A stretch of DNA of 64,000 nucleotides, from the NCBI GenBank assembly GCA_001466705.2, contig LATX02000219.1:124001-188000 (forward strand), written 5' to 3'. The position numbers and the translations under genes were made by a program. Every line of letters begins with the position of its first letter. Position 1 is the first letter of the stretch. The notes beneath the pieces were generated by a model, which was not told the origin of the DNA, did no database searches, and saw nothing but the letters and a program-made list of their open reading frames with translations. This document shows, piece by piece, positions 41,865 to 52,644 of this stretch. Origin of the DNA: Moniliophthora roreri. Its lineage: Eukaryota > Basidiomycota > Agaricomycetes > Agaricales > Marasmiaceae.

Positions 41865-44441
41865 TTATACTTCCCTTTGATGCCGCTCCAGATCATTCTG
41901 AGGGATAGCCCATCTTGCCTTCCTTTCCATCTGATCTTTAAGTGTTGCTATTGGCCTGTTGCTATTCGGAGAACTAGCAAGGAGTTCTTCGTTCACCACG
42001 GTGATTTCAGTGATGTCCTCATCTGGTTCCTCCGTCCGATTATTGCCTCTTTGGATATGAGGACCTCCCACACAGAAGCTATTCTCGCTCCAAGTTTGCA
42101 CCCATTTTCGACATTGGCTGCTCAGCATAAAGTAACTCTTGATATGTAACTTTCCCTGTTCATGCCGTTCTACCAACAGAGCTCGAATGTTCTTGTCATT
42201 GATAGCAGGTGTTGCTCCAGGAAAGTAACCGGAGAAAAACCCCAGTAGCACTATCCATGTTTCTTCTCGCTCTGAGTTTACATCTTCCGTATTGGCGCAA
42301 ACTTTCCATGTGGACCCATCCAAGGCTGTGATATGACTCGGCTCGGCTGGGTTTTCCTGGAGAGAAGTGCTCGAAGGACTCGGTAGGATCCGCTTAGCTT
42401 TGGCTTCAAAGGTAAGGTATCCTTCATTGTCCATACTTCCTAATGGCATTGGAACCAAAGCCATTGCCACGGGATATTCGCTCTCCATAAGTTCCGATAC
42501 TTCACGATATTGGCCTTCCCCGACACGCACGAGTGCTTTCCCGGATACACGGGTCCGAGGGAATGTCGGAAAAGTTGACAGTTGCGGACATGGTTCAACG
42601 TGAAAAGAAACGCCTAACCAGTTCGCACGACCACCTCGTTCCAGGATCTTCTGAGCTAGTGCAATCGTAGCACCAATTCGGTCATTTTGGTGGAAGGCGG
42701 AGGTGTCGAGAGTGACACCAAATAACCCCATGATGCTGTATATCATATCGACCGGACGAGATGACGTCCGCATAAGCGCACTTTGCCAAATGGCCCACTG
42801 CTTCTCATCGACACTCATCTCTGACGACATAGCTATGGCGAGTGCTGATATGTTCGGAGCCATGATTCGGCGAGTTGGACGCCAGAAAGGTTTATCACTG
42901 TATGAATGATTGAATGCCTGTGCGCTGAACAACTTGGCTTCCACCATAGTCGACCTATTGTTTAACTCGATCGACAGATAGCCTGTCGTACAACCGTCAA
43001 GCAATAGAGACAGGGACGCCATGGCAGATCGGTTCTGAACGACGACTTGAAATTCTTCGACGTCGCTATCGCCTGAACGCGCTTTACAACTACCTAGTTT
43101 CCAGGCAAAGAGCACAACTACGACAGGTGGTGCAAGCGCTTCTTGTAGAGTCCAGCCTCGATGTATCCACCCGGTCTCTTCGTCAAGAGGTACCAATCGA
43201 CGGAGACCGCCCGGCAAAACTATGCAAGTGATGCAGGAGCGATACATATAATACATTTCCCGGATCTGCCAGTCCTTGTCGACCTTGTTTGTCTGCATGA
43301 TGCAGAGACGATCGATCCATAGGTACGAAGCCCCCGACGCCAAAGCAGCTGTGCAGGCGTCATGTAGAACATCAACACCAATCGGGTCTGCTTCTTCTGC
43401 ACCTGCAACTGAGAACTCGGCTGCGCGGTAGCTGTTCGACACCGAGTTGCCTCGCCAAACGTAGGAGATTGTTGCGTAAGGGACAAGTGGGAAATGGACG
43501 AATTCTTGGATGCAAAGGATACCGGTTATCAACTGTGCACAGTCCACAAGGCGACAACGCGCCGGTGTCGCATTTTTCATGATTTCAAGAGGGAGATCAG
43601 AGGACTCCCGTGCACTCAGTCTTTCTGTGTAAATCGGTTTCGGAAGAAGATGTGTCTGTTCTCCGGCAGTATTACCGTCTAAGGAACTGGCATCTACAAC
43701 GTTGAGGCGCACCTGAAAGTTGTCAAGACATAGTTCAATCTCCTGTTTAGAATCCTGCAAATTATCGAGCGGGGTTTTCCCCAAATAACGATTTTTTGGG
43801 GGATTGCGACACCTCTGCACCGAGACTATGATACGTTTGATACATCTTGTGTTGGTAATCAGCGCAATTCTCCGCGGTTGGCATATTACGCACGACAGAA
43901 GTTCCTCTAGTAGCTCCACAACGAAGTTCGGCTGGGTCGACTGTTCTGGGACTCCGCGGTGGCCGGGTATTACAGATGCACGCAAAAGATTGCTATGGTA
44001 AGCATTGAGAAGTAAACGTATAGCTTCGATGCTATCGCAAAGGCCTGAAATGAGATCACTGCTTTGGACAGACATCGCCTGCACGAGAGTTTTAGTCAGA
44101 CGATTCGCCGTGTGTATCAATTCACTCACGTTTAAACAATTCACGACGTCGAGTAGAATGACGTCCAGGTGTGGCAGCGACGAAACATCTTGATGTGAGC
44201 CAGAGAGAGCTTCTGCTGCTGTAAACACCTGAATCAGGTCCTCATCAACCAGGGGCTCTGGAGTAGTGGTCAGCGCTGAACCAGTCTGCATAATACGAAG
44301 AAGCTGTGGAAGAAGGTTGGACAATATCGCTTGGTAAAGCCGAACACAACCGTGCGAGACAGTGCGGAGTGCTAAATTGAGGAACATGCAAAGTTGGAGC
44401 GGTGAAGAATGACCACGAGGATTCCTGGCGGCAATACTCAT
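41865..44441 (-). CDS. HET-domain (heterokaryon incompatibility) protein
   Basis: A single open frame of 858 codons. Residues of about 321-445 carry the HET domain in its usual order: YATISYVWRGNS, then ASYLWIDRLCIMQ, then DKDWQIREMYYMYRSC, then WIHRGWTLQEALAPP. In filamentous fungi this domain triggers cell death when incompatible cells fuse, probably through TIR-like NAD+ hydrolysis (family knowledge, not shown here). The N-terminal 300 residues are helical and unrecognised. The C-terminal 400 residues have no known domain. Start 44441 is the first ATG of the frame. The HIT gene ends only 111 bp upstream on the same strand. The membrane protein gene is convergent on the other side. Confidence 0.85.
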   Translation of the reverse strand: MSIAARNPRGHSSPLQLCMFLNLALRTVSHGCVRLYQAILSNLLPQLLRIMQTGSALTTTPEPLVDEDLIQVFTAAEALSGSHQDVSSLPHLDVILLDVVNCLNVSELIHTANRLTKTLVQAMSVQSSDLISGLCDSIEAIRLLLNAYHSNLLRASVIPGHRGVPEQSTQPNFVVELLEELLSCVICQPRRIALITNTRCIKRIIVSVQRCRNPPKNRYLGKTPLDNLQDSKQEIELCLDNFQVRLNVVDASSLDGNTAGEQTHLLPKPIYTERLSARESSDLPLEIMKNATPARCRLVDCAQLITGILCIQEFVHFPLVPYATISYVWRGNSVSNSYRAAEFSVAGAEEADPIGVDVLHDACTAALASGASYLWIDRLCIMQTNKVDKDWQIREMYYMYRSCITCIVLPGGLRRLVPLDEETGWIHRGWTLQEALAPPVVVVLFAWKLGSCKARSGDSDVEEFQVVVQNRSAMASLSLLLDGCTTGYLSIELNNRSTMVEAKLFSAQAFNHSYSDKPFWRPTRRIMAPNISALAIAMSSEMSVDEKQWAIWQSALMRTSSRPVDMIYSIMGLFGVTLDTSAFHQNDRIGATIALAQKILERGGRANWLGVSFHVEPCPQLSTFPTFPRTRVSGKALVRVGEGQYREVSELMESEYPVAMALVPMPLGSMDNEGYLTFEAKAKRILPSPSSTSLQENPAEPSHITALDGSTWKVCANTEDVNSEREETWIVLLGFFSGYFPGATPAINDKNIRALLVERHEQGKLHIKSYFMLSSQCRKWVQTWSENSFCVGGPHIQRGNNRTEEPDEDITEITVVNEELLASSPNSNRPIATLKDQMERKARWAIPQNDLERHQREV

Positions 44442-44552
44442 GGCTATATTCTTCCTGTCAACCTAGAATTATGAACATGATGGGGAGAGAGCGGCAACAA
44501 CTGCTAGGATTAGATTCGGCATACGAAGGGTATCCAGAACATCAGACTAGCA

Positions 44553-45267
44553 TTATAAATGTGCGCGTATCTGTTTGACAAGCAACTGTGCATCGTCTTC
44601 ATCTAAATCACTTCTAGATTCGAACTCCATCTGATGCATTTGTTGGACAGTGAGCGGGACACTGGGACCACCATCCTTGACTACTACTCGCGTTGGAGCT
44701 TCTATCGTCTTCTCGAATTGAGGTGCAGGTATGATATGGTAGTGAACCTAAGAGGTAATTTCGTGGGTTTCCAGGCTTTCACGAGAGGAAGTCGAACGTA
44801 CATGAGGTACCGCCTGGGCGTATTCCTGGTTACAAACCACATTTAGAGCAGTATTATCCAGAGCTAAATATTTTAGTGAGTTATTGAGCTGCTAAAAATT
44901 GCAATGACCACGCACCCTTTGTTAGTGCATGAGCAACTTTCGAGACCGCTTCTCCCACAGCCGCGGCGTATTCAGACGGTAATTCGGAAAGCCTAGAGCA
45001 ATGTATCTTTGGAACGACTAATGTGTGTCCTGGTCTTAATGGCATTATATCTTTCTGTGGTGAAGGCAAATGATGCACTATGGTCAGCATTGCACATCAT
45101 TCAAAGTGAAAGACCGACAGACCTAGGAATGCAACCACTTTATCATTTTCAAAGACCCGCGAGGAGGGAAGTTCATTGGCTAGGATTTTGCAAAAGGTGC
45201 AGCCATCCTGAACCCAGGATGAATGCTGTTTTCGGGCGACGTGGGATGAAATAATGAAGGAAGTCAT
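44553..45267 (-). CDS. HIT-family (histidine triad) protein
   Basis: Four exons (45123-45267, 44916-45050, 44802-44863, 44553-44747) with introns of 72, 52 and 54 nt give 178 residues. The N-terminal part has CTFCKILANELPSSRVFEND and, after the first intron, DIMPLRPGHTLVVPK, the HIT fold core. The catalytic triad reads PHVHYHIIP (H-x-H-x-H-h-h), with the third intron falling between His and Val of PH/V. Family members bind nucleotides and hydrolyse nucleoside phosphoramidates or dinucleoside polyphosphates. The C-terminal tail is acidic and variable. Gene structure is my reconstruction; phases are consistent throughout. It is divergent from the methyltransferase-like gene with 96 bp between the ATGs. 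Confidence 0.8.
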
Positions 45268-45363
45268 GAAGTTCCTTGAAGTTGGACGCGGCCCTCATCT
45301 TCGCATTGTACCACCATGTCCCGCGGCGATCGTGTAACAACAGCTGGAAATCTTTCGCATTCA

Positions 45364-46615
45364 ATGCGCGATAATTACAATGAACATGGCGTAGGAGAGG
45401 TTCGCTCTACCGGAAGCCCTTAGAATGGACAGGAAAAGCTGATCAGTGCTTTACTAGTACTACAAAAAAGTCGGTTCGATATATCGAAATCCTCATTTTC
45501 CTGGAGTACGACATTGTCTATTTACCTGGCTCGATAAGTAGGTGGGATGCGGGGCGCTCAAAAATCACATTTAATTAAATTAACATTTGTGCCCAGGTGG
45601 TGGAAATTTTCCGCAGAATCTGCAGAGCTTCCCGGGGAATTGCTATTCTTTGACATGGCCTGCGGTACGTTGATAGGCAAGTGACAAGTAGCGCGATGGC
45701 GATAATCTAACTTCTACAGGAAGGTACCTACCCCGTTTTCTTGATGTGCCAGAGTCTGAAATGACAACATAGCGGAGAAGCTACAACCGTTTTCATTGAA
45801 TGGTGCCAAATGGGAAGACGGCTGTATGAACTATCACGAACAGAAGGTCGAGACGCGGTAGCAGTTCCAAGTAATCAAAATCTCCCGATTCCGAAACGCC
45901 GTGCATTGCTCGCAGCTCCCGCACTCGGACCCCAGTTTCCGATTCCAAAAGTCATCGCCACTGACCCTGTAAGTCCGTTCACTTCCCCAGACTCCTCTAC
46001 GATAAGCAATGCTGACGTTGTGATCACGGCAGTATACATCAGCAGCATTTGTGGAAAGAACCGGGCTTCCATGTTCATCATTCTCTTTTCACGACATCGC
46101 AGAAGGTTCCTTACCGGGGGATGTTTCGTACATCTTTCCATCGCAGGCCCCAGAGGGTCAGATGCAAAGGGCTGACGATGTAGACTCGAGCTCCGGGATG
46201 CCAGTGGTAGAGATGGTTGTGTGCTCGTTCGCGCTCCACTTGGTTGAAAGCCCGTCGGAACTTTTCTCACTTTTATGGGAGCTCAGTACAAAGGTACTAC
46301 CACTCCTATTCTGTGAACGGAGAGGCACTTCTGACATATGCTCTAGGCACGGTGGCTTGTTGTCTTGGCCCCCCACAAAAAGCCCGAGGTAGGAGGCTTA
46401 GATGTCGTTCATGTTTATTCACTATTTGCTGGCCTAGATCAAAGAGGGGTGGGGTTGGTCCAAATGGAATGTCGATACGTGGTCAGAAGCTTCAATGAAC
46501 GATCACGCCGGAGAGATCTTACATGAAAGGTGTGCAGCGGACGTCCGGGCCATGGCTAATACTCACATTGTCATCTAGGGTTCATTGTCGCGCGTACCGA
46601 AGTATGAACTTCTGA
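45364..46615 (+). pseudogene. Methyltransferase-like fungal gene with several frameshifts
   Basis: Exons are clear at the start: MRDNYNEHGVGE (45364-45399), then YYKKVGSIYRNPHFPGVRHC (45458-45537), then WWKFSAESAELPGELLFFDM with ACG (45597-45664), then GRYLPRFLDVP. The words LLFFDMACG, PIPKVIATDPVSPF, GGCFVHLSIAGPRGS, CSFALHLVESPSELFSLLWE and IKEGWGWSKWNVDTW recall a conserved fungal SAM-dependent methyltransferase-like family. However, single-base shifts occur after VPESE (about 45,757), at KVETR (about 45,855), near ATTCTCTTTT (about 46,085), at the GGGGG run (about 46,120), after SDAKG (about 46,170) and at AAAGG (about 46,294). Either the gene is dead or homopolymer errors remain. It converges on the Mdm33 gene with 24 bp between. 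Confidence 0.6.
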
Positions 46616-46639
46616 CGCCTGTATTATTCGTGTTGTATA

Positions 46640-47848
46640 TTAGCCGCCTAGCCATATCCATCCTATCGCACTTAGTACAGTCGCTGCGACAGCACCTGTG
46701 GCTACAGCTTCTGTGAAATGCCGATCCTTGACCGCCTTGGCCCAAATGCTAGGCGGCAACACTGGCTCATCTACCACCGGCACTGTAACTTCCTTTGTCT
46801 GTTGTAATTGCGTGTCCAAGCGTTCTACAACCCCTGCAATGGCACCCAGAACAGCTGCCTGGCCATTCAAGTGCCGCTGTACCTCCCCCATGTGTTCTTC
46901 CATAGCTGTCTTATATTCTACTTCCATTTCCTCTATTTTCTTCTCGAACGTCTGTGCCAATCTCCGTCGCTTCCATGGTTCCACCGCAACGATAGCCAGA
47001 ATGAAAACGAGCAAGTTCAATCCCAGCGCTGCAAGCTGTCCATACGTCGATGCACTCCGTATCTTGTCCGACCAGACTTGTTCTTCATGATATCGAGTGA
47101 GGATAGAGCGTGTCAGCTCATTGAACTCCTTCTCCACAGCCTCCTCAGTCTCGTCCACGGCAGCTTTACTTCGCGCCTCTTCTTGCACGAAGGTGTGATC
47201 TTCCCGAACAAGGGTCGTGAACCGACTGACATCGTGGTCTGTCCATGACGATTTACGTTGCAGGAGGTCGTTCAATTCTCGCTGAGAATTGGACCGCTGA
47301 AAGACCGCTTGTTGGTACTGTAGTTTCGCTTGACGAGCAGCTCGTCGTGCTTCTTTTATCCGAGCCTCTGTTCAAATAAGACAACCATTCAGAACGAGGT
47401 TCAAGTAAATGCCAGATAAACATGCACCTTGCTCCACAACCTGCCTCTTTAAAGCCTCTATCTCATCATAGCCAGTGACTTTGTTCAACTGAGAGCCGAG
47501 CTGGGAAAATGTGACCTTGGTGGAGCCAGTAAAATCGTCTGCTTTCTGGCGAAAGTTGATTGCTGCCTCGTCCGACCACTTCCGGAAGTTATCCCGGAGA
47601 GTGTTCAGGTCTAAGAACGTCGAAGTCCGATTTGGGCTCGTCGAATGGTCGCTGAATGTTCGGTCTTCTGGCGTATTTGTGGAAGGGGATGCTGAATTGG
47701 ATGAAGGTGGAGATGCGGGCGGTTTTTGTTCGGAGGAAGAGCTACCGGACGACCGAGGCGATGAAGACGAAGAATTCCATGCAATTTTAGTAGTCGAGAA
47801 CTGACGAAGTATACGCGCCCTGTCAGTTCTCAGCGAGGTTCTCAACAT
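46640..47848 (-). CDS. MDM33: She9/Mdm33-like mitochondrial inner membrane protein
   Basis: Two exons (47428-47848 and 46640-47367) with one 60-nt intron give 382 residues. The ATG at 47848 is preferred over the longer frame because it begins an Arg/Ser-rich mitochondrial presequence (MLRTSLRTDRARILRQFSTT). A Ser/Pro-rich linker follows, then a long coiled coil (LKRQVVEQEARIKEARRAAR onward, with KSSWTDHDVSRFTTLVREDH). There are two membrane segments, QLAALGLNLLVFILAIVAV near residue 260 and ATGAVAATVLSAIGWIWLGG at the very C-terminus, flanking a second coiled coil. This is the She9/Mdm33 layout. The yeast protein controls inner membrane shape and fission. The gene is divergent from the SET-domain gene, with 240 bp between the ATGs. 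Confidence 0.8.
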
Positions 47849-48088
47849 TCGCTGGCGAGTGTTACTGTGTGGAAGTTGGAGGTGGCAGAACGCGAAGGAA
47901 TCGGATTGCCGTGAATCCGGCACCTTAAGCTTCTGTCTTCACCAAATGCCACCACGACGACGGAATGTAAAGGGCAATTCAGCAAATTCTGATGAAGCTG
48001 GCCTTTCAGAAACACCTAAAACATCCAAGTCAACAGCGGTTTGTCATTCAAGCAATTGAAAGTAATTTCTACACCGTCTGACACCGAC

Positions 48089-49496
48089 ATGATTCAGTCA
48101 GGGAAATGCTCCCTTCTTTCTGCCATTGCTATCGCTCTGCTTCTTGCTATCGGGACTCTGTACTTGAAAAGAAATCACTCGGAAGGAATCTCAGGAAATG
48201 TTTATGATGCTGTGGCAGAAAGAGACGCCAGCATATTCCGTGTAGAGGATATACCGGGGAAAGGAAAAGGTGTGATTGCTACGCGAGACATTGAGGTATG
48301 TGTTTAACGTGCTTGAACGAGAGTGTGTGCTAATTCAATGTTTTAACAGCCAGGCGAGGTGTGTATTCGCATGCAGTGTCGGAGCGTGAAAGGTTGACGA
48401 GACGTATACAGCTCATCATTTATGAACGACCTCTCTTCGTGGTTCCTACCCAAAGTGTGTAGCCTAATGTCGTTCCGTCGCCTTCTGTTACTCAAACCTT
48501 TGCAGTATCCATGTCTCCCGTGGCATTAATATCTTCCAATTTGCAACGGATGGATGCTCGTGACCGTGAAGCGTTCTTCAACTTGTCCTACGTCAACCTG
48601 CCACCCGGTATTGACCCTGAAGTCGATACTGGGGAAGTCGCGCTGGCAATCTTTCAGACCAACGCTGTTGCTGCTGGAAATGGTGCTGTCGGGATCTTCC
48701 CCCGGATGGCACGACTGAATCACGGATGTTCACGGGCGTTCAATGTAGTGTATACATGGCGAGATCATGAGGGCGCACTCGTTATACACGCTTTCAAACA
48801 CATCAGGAAAGGCCAGGTAATAAAGGGTTTCAGACAGATCTGGATGCTTAATATACTCACGCCCCAACCCGAAACAGGAACTGTTGACAACTTATACCAA
48901 TACCAAGCAGCCCAGGGATCGTCGTCGGTGAGTAGCAGAGTACTTTGTCAGTGATAAACTTGGCGGCCGCTGAGTTGTGGCTCCCGATTCTATCCAGTGC
49001 CTACCTGTTGAGCCAGTATGGATTCAATTGCCAATGTGACGTATGCAGCCTCCCTGAGGCCGAGTCCCAGCTTTCAGATCAACGGCTGAGCGACATAGGT
49101 GACCTTTATGCTCGATTCTCGATGTGGGGCGACAAAGGGATCAGCGGTATCGATGCAATTGATATCGCAAAAAAGATATGGATCCTCGGGGACGAGGAGG
49201 GTTACTTGAGTGAGCGGGGACAGTTGGCGGCTGATGCCGTTTGGGTTGCGGCCGCCCATTCAGAGTAAGTATGTTGCTCGCACTGCAATATCACTATGGT
49301 CACTGATGAGACATTTTTTAGTGCTCCAGCTGCACAGGAATGGGCGAGTCTGGCCGTAAAATGGTATTCGTATGAAGTAGGTTTGGACAGTCCGCAAGTC
49401 GAAGATTTGAAGAGGTATATTACGAACCCACGTAGTCACCGAGCGTGGGGTACAAGGGAGGAGATGAGAGTCGGAGTTCCCGGAGTGCTTTCGTGA
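48089..49496 (+). CDS. SET-domain protein with N-terminal membrane anchor
   Basis: Seven exons (48089-48295, 48350-48358, 48412-48454, 48506-48816, 48878-48927, 48998-49264, 49322-49496) with consistent phases give 353 residues. Residues of about 8-26 are a hydrophobic helix (CSLLSAIAIALLLAIGTLYL). The SET domain starts at EDIPGKGKGVIATRDIE, and a 9-nt exon supplies PGE. The catalytic substrate-binding word is LNHGCSRAFN, a variant of NHSC, and HIRKGQELLTTYTN follows. A post-SET Cys cluster YGFNCQCDVC is present. SMYD/SET5-type proteins methylate lysines on histones and other proteins. The membrane anchor suggests a non-nuclear or membrane-bound location (inference). Confidence 0.8.
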
Positions 49497-49768
49497 AATC
49501 GAATGTGTAGTTTCTGGTGTATCTCGTACAAAGAATGCTCTTCTGAGAATATGTTAGAAGGGAATCGAAAATGCATGAGTAAACCTGAAATCGTCAGCGG
49601 ATCAGGGCACCGCGTCCGCAGGAAGCGGTGGTGGATGGCGGTACACGCGGCGAGGTGAGTGTGGGATTCCGGAGTCTCGGCTGATTTTGGGTCACATCAG
49701 ACTACTTGTCAGGACAATTTTTTGCTTCTTGTCCATTTCCTTCTCCTTCCAGCGGGACTCTTCCCTCG

Positions 49769-49776
49769 TATATATT
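49769..49776 (+). promoter_or_regulatory. TATA box of the P450 reductase gene
   Basis: TATATATT lies 136 bp upstream of the preferred ATG at 49905, in a C/T-rich promoter typical of highly expressed fungal genes. Confidence 0.4.
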
Positions 49777-49904
49777 GGTTGCTCAAGCAAGAAAATAGCC
49801 CACCTGTTCGTATTTTTTTTTATTCTATTCTCTCCTAGTAACGGATGGCCGACCCAAACATCACGTCCTTTCCAGCTATTCCTCTTGTCTTGTCCTCAGT
49901 GACA

Positions 49905-52268
49905 ATGGCTTCGACTTCTTCGTCAGACGTCTTCATTCTTACTATAGGTGTCGTCCTAGCGGCTCTCTACCTCTTCCGCGACCAGCTCTTTGCTGCATCC
50001 AAGCCCAAGTCCATTCCCGTACCGACCAAGGTCGCCAATGGTGATGGAGGCAACCCACGAGACTTCGTTGCAAAAATGAAGGCTGGGGTACGTATATCTT
50101 TCTTCTTACATGAACTACCCCGTCTCACTCTTTCTTTCAACAGAAAAAACGTCTGGTTATCTTCTACGGCTCACAGACTGGTACTGCCGAGGAGTACGCT
50201 ATTCGTCTCGCAAAGGAGGCTAAAGCCAAGTTCGGACTCACATCATTGGTCTGCGACCCCGAGGAATACGATTTCGAGAACCTTAACGAGCTTCCTGAGG
50301 ACTGCTGTGCGTTCTTCGTCATGGCCACCTATGGGGAGGGCGAGCCTACCGATAACGCTGTCCAGCTCATGCAAAACATGACGGACGAGTCTTTCGAATT
50401 CACAAACGGTTCTCACAAGCTCGAGGGTCTCAAATACGTCGTCTTCGCCCTCGGAAACAAGACATACGAGCATTACAATCTCATCGGTCGTCAAATCGAC
50501 GAACACTTGACCAAAATGGGCGCTGTCCGTATTGGTGAGCGCGGTGAAGGTGACGACGACAAGAGCATGGAAGAAGACTACCTGGAATGGAAGGATGGTA
50601 TGTGGGAGGCATTCGCCAAGGCCATGAACGTCGAGGAAGGCCAGGGAGGTGACTCGGCTGACTTTGCTGTCTCCGAACTCGATTCTCATCCGGCTGAGAA
50701 GGTCTACCTCGGTTAGCAGTGTTACAACATTCCATGTTTCACCTTTTTACTGATATCTTGCATTGCAGGTGAATTATCGGCTCGTGCTCTTACCAAGACT
50801 AAGGGTATTCATGATGCGAAGAACCCTTACCCCGCTCCAATCGGTGTTGCCCGCGAGCTCTTCCAGGACACCAGAGATCGTAACTGCGTCCATGTCGAAC
50901 TCAATATCGAGGGTTCCGGTATCACATATCAACATGGTGACCACGTCGGTGTCTGGCCCACGAATGCCGAGACAGAGGTTGACCGTCTGCTTTGCGCTCT
51001 TGGACTCTACGAAAAGAAGGACACCGTCATTGGCATTGAGTCTCTCGACCCTGCTCTCGCCAAAGTTCCATTCCCAGTTCCCACGACATACGCCACCGTT
51101 CTCCGCCACTACATTGATATTAGCAGCCCGGCTAGCCGACAGCTTCTTGGCACTTTGTCCAAATTCGCCCCCACCCCTGAAGCCGAGGCTCTCATGAAGA
51201 TCCTGAACTCAAACAAGGAACAATTCCATGAGGTCGTCACAAACGGTTGCCTGAAGGTCGGAGAGGTTCTCCAATTGGCTGCAGGAAACAGTCTTGTTGA
51301 GAAACCCAACCCCGGTAACACGACCACATGGAAGATTCCCTTCGACATCATCGTCTCCTCCATTCCTCGTCTCCAACCCAGGTACTACTCGATCTCATCC
51401 AGCCCCAAGCTCAACCCCAACTCTATCCATGTCACGTGCGTTGTTCTCAAGTACCAGTCCGTTCCTAATGACAAGGTTGGATTGAAATGGGTTTATGGTG
51501 TCGGTTCCAACTTCCTGCTCAACCTCAAGTATGCTGCCAATAACGAGCCCGCATCTCTCATCGCCGACAACAGCGGTGCATCTAACGCTGTCTTTCCTGT
51601 CTACGCTATTGAGGGTCCTCGTGGTGCCTACAAGCAGGACGCTGTCTACAAAGTTCCCGTTCACGTGCGAAGGTCGACATTCAGATTACCTACTAACCCG
51701 AAGAGTCCGGTCATTATGATTGGTCCAGGAACTGTAAGATTTCTATTGAAACATTCTTCTACCCATTTACTTACCTTTCCTGTATTAGGGTGTAGCTCCA
51801 TTCCGCGGTTTCGTCCAGGAACGTGTGGCTCTTGCCCGTCGCTCTATTGAAAAGAACGGACCGGACGCTCTTGCAGATTGGGGCCGTATCACTCTCTTCT
51901 ACGGATGCCGGAAATCGACTGAGGACTTCCTGTACAAGGAGGAGTGGCCCCAATACGAGGAAGAGCTCAAGGGTAAATTCGTCATGCACACGGCTACTTC
52001 CCGTGAGGGTCCTCGCAAACCTGATGGTAGCAAGATCTACGTTCAGGACTTGATCTGGCAAGACCGCGAGAATATTGCGGACTCTATCCTCAATGGCAAG
52101 GGCTACGTTTACATTTGCGGTGACGCGAAGAGTATGGCCAAGGCTGTCGAGGAAGTTCTGGCCAAGATCCTTGGAGAAGCCAAGGGTGGATCCGGTGAGG
52201 TTGAGGGTGCAGCTGAGATCAAGCTGCTCAAGGAGCGCTCGAGGTTGATGTTAGATGTCTGGAGTTAG
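49905..52268 (+). CDS. CPR1: NADPH-cytochrome P450 reductase
   Basis: Four exons (49905-50087, 50144-50711, 50769-51733, 51789-52268) give 731 residues. An N-terminal membrane helix (SSDVFILTIGVVLAALYLF) anchors it in the ER. The flavodoxin-like FMN domain has FYGSQTGTAEEYA, ATYGEGEPTDNA and FALGNKTYEHYN. The FAD domain has RYYSISSSP. The NADPH part has IGPGTGVAPFRGF, FYGCRKSTEDFLY and YICGDAKSMAKAVEE. The protein ends in DVWS, with the conserved C-terminal Trp that stacks on FAD. It passes electrons from NADPH to ER cytochromes P450 and other acceptors. Length is usual for the family. An in-frame upstream ATG at 49845 is possible but would put 20 extra residues before the anchor. Confidence 0.95.
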
Positions 52269-52644
52269 ACAGTTCTAGACCTAGGAGGTTTCTTTCTCTC
52301 TCATACACACACATAAACTCATACCTATATTGGTATCCAGTATGACTAGTCACGATACAGAACTCTTAGTTCATTACTCAAGCATCTGTACGTAGTTGGA
52401 TTTCACAGGCCCAGGGCCAGTCGTTCTTAATTTTTATCTGTAATTGGGGATACAATATATTATCAATATAGAGATGGACAACCCAAAATGAGCCGCTGAG
52501 AGTTGTCGGAAACGACCCGAACTGGCAACGACTGGAATAGCTGGAAACTTCGGAGTCCATGCCGGATTTCCGGCAGACTAGGGTGCGTCACCGACCTTGA
52601 CCTGAACTGCCAAGTAGAACGTTCTGCGGCGCCTAATACTCTGG
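52269..52644. other. Spacer between CPR and DDB1 genes
   Basis: 376 bp holding the 3' UTR of the reductase gene and the DDB1 promoter. No open frame of interest. Confidence 0.5.

Noticed and set aside
45810..46175. A separate 121-residue plus-strand gene
   Set aside because: Its sequence is one frame of the frameshifted methyltransferase-like gene and lacks an independent start.
50243..50689. 148-codon minus-strand frame inside the P450 reductase gene
   Set aside because: Antisense shadow of the FMN domain coding sequence; the plus strand has all the conserved reductase motifs.
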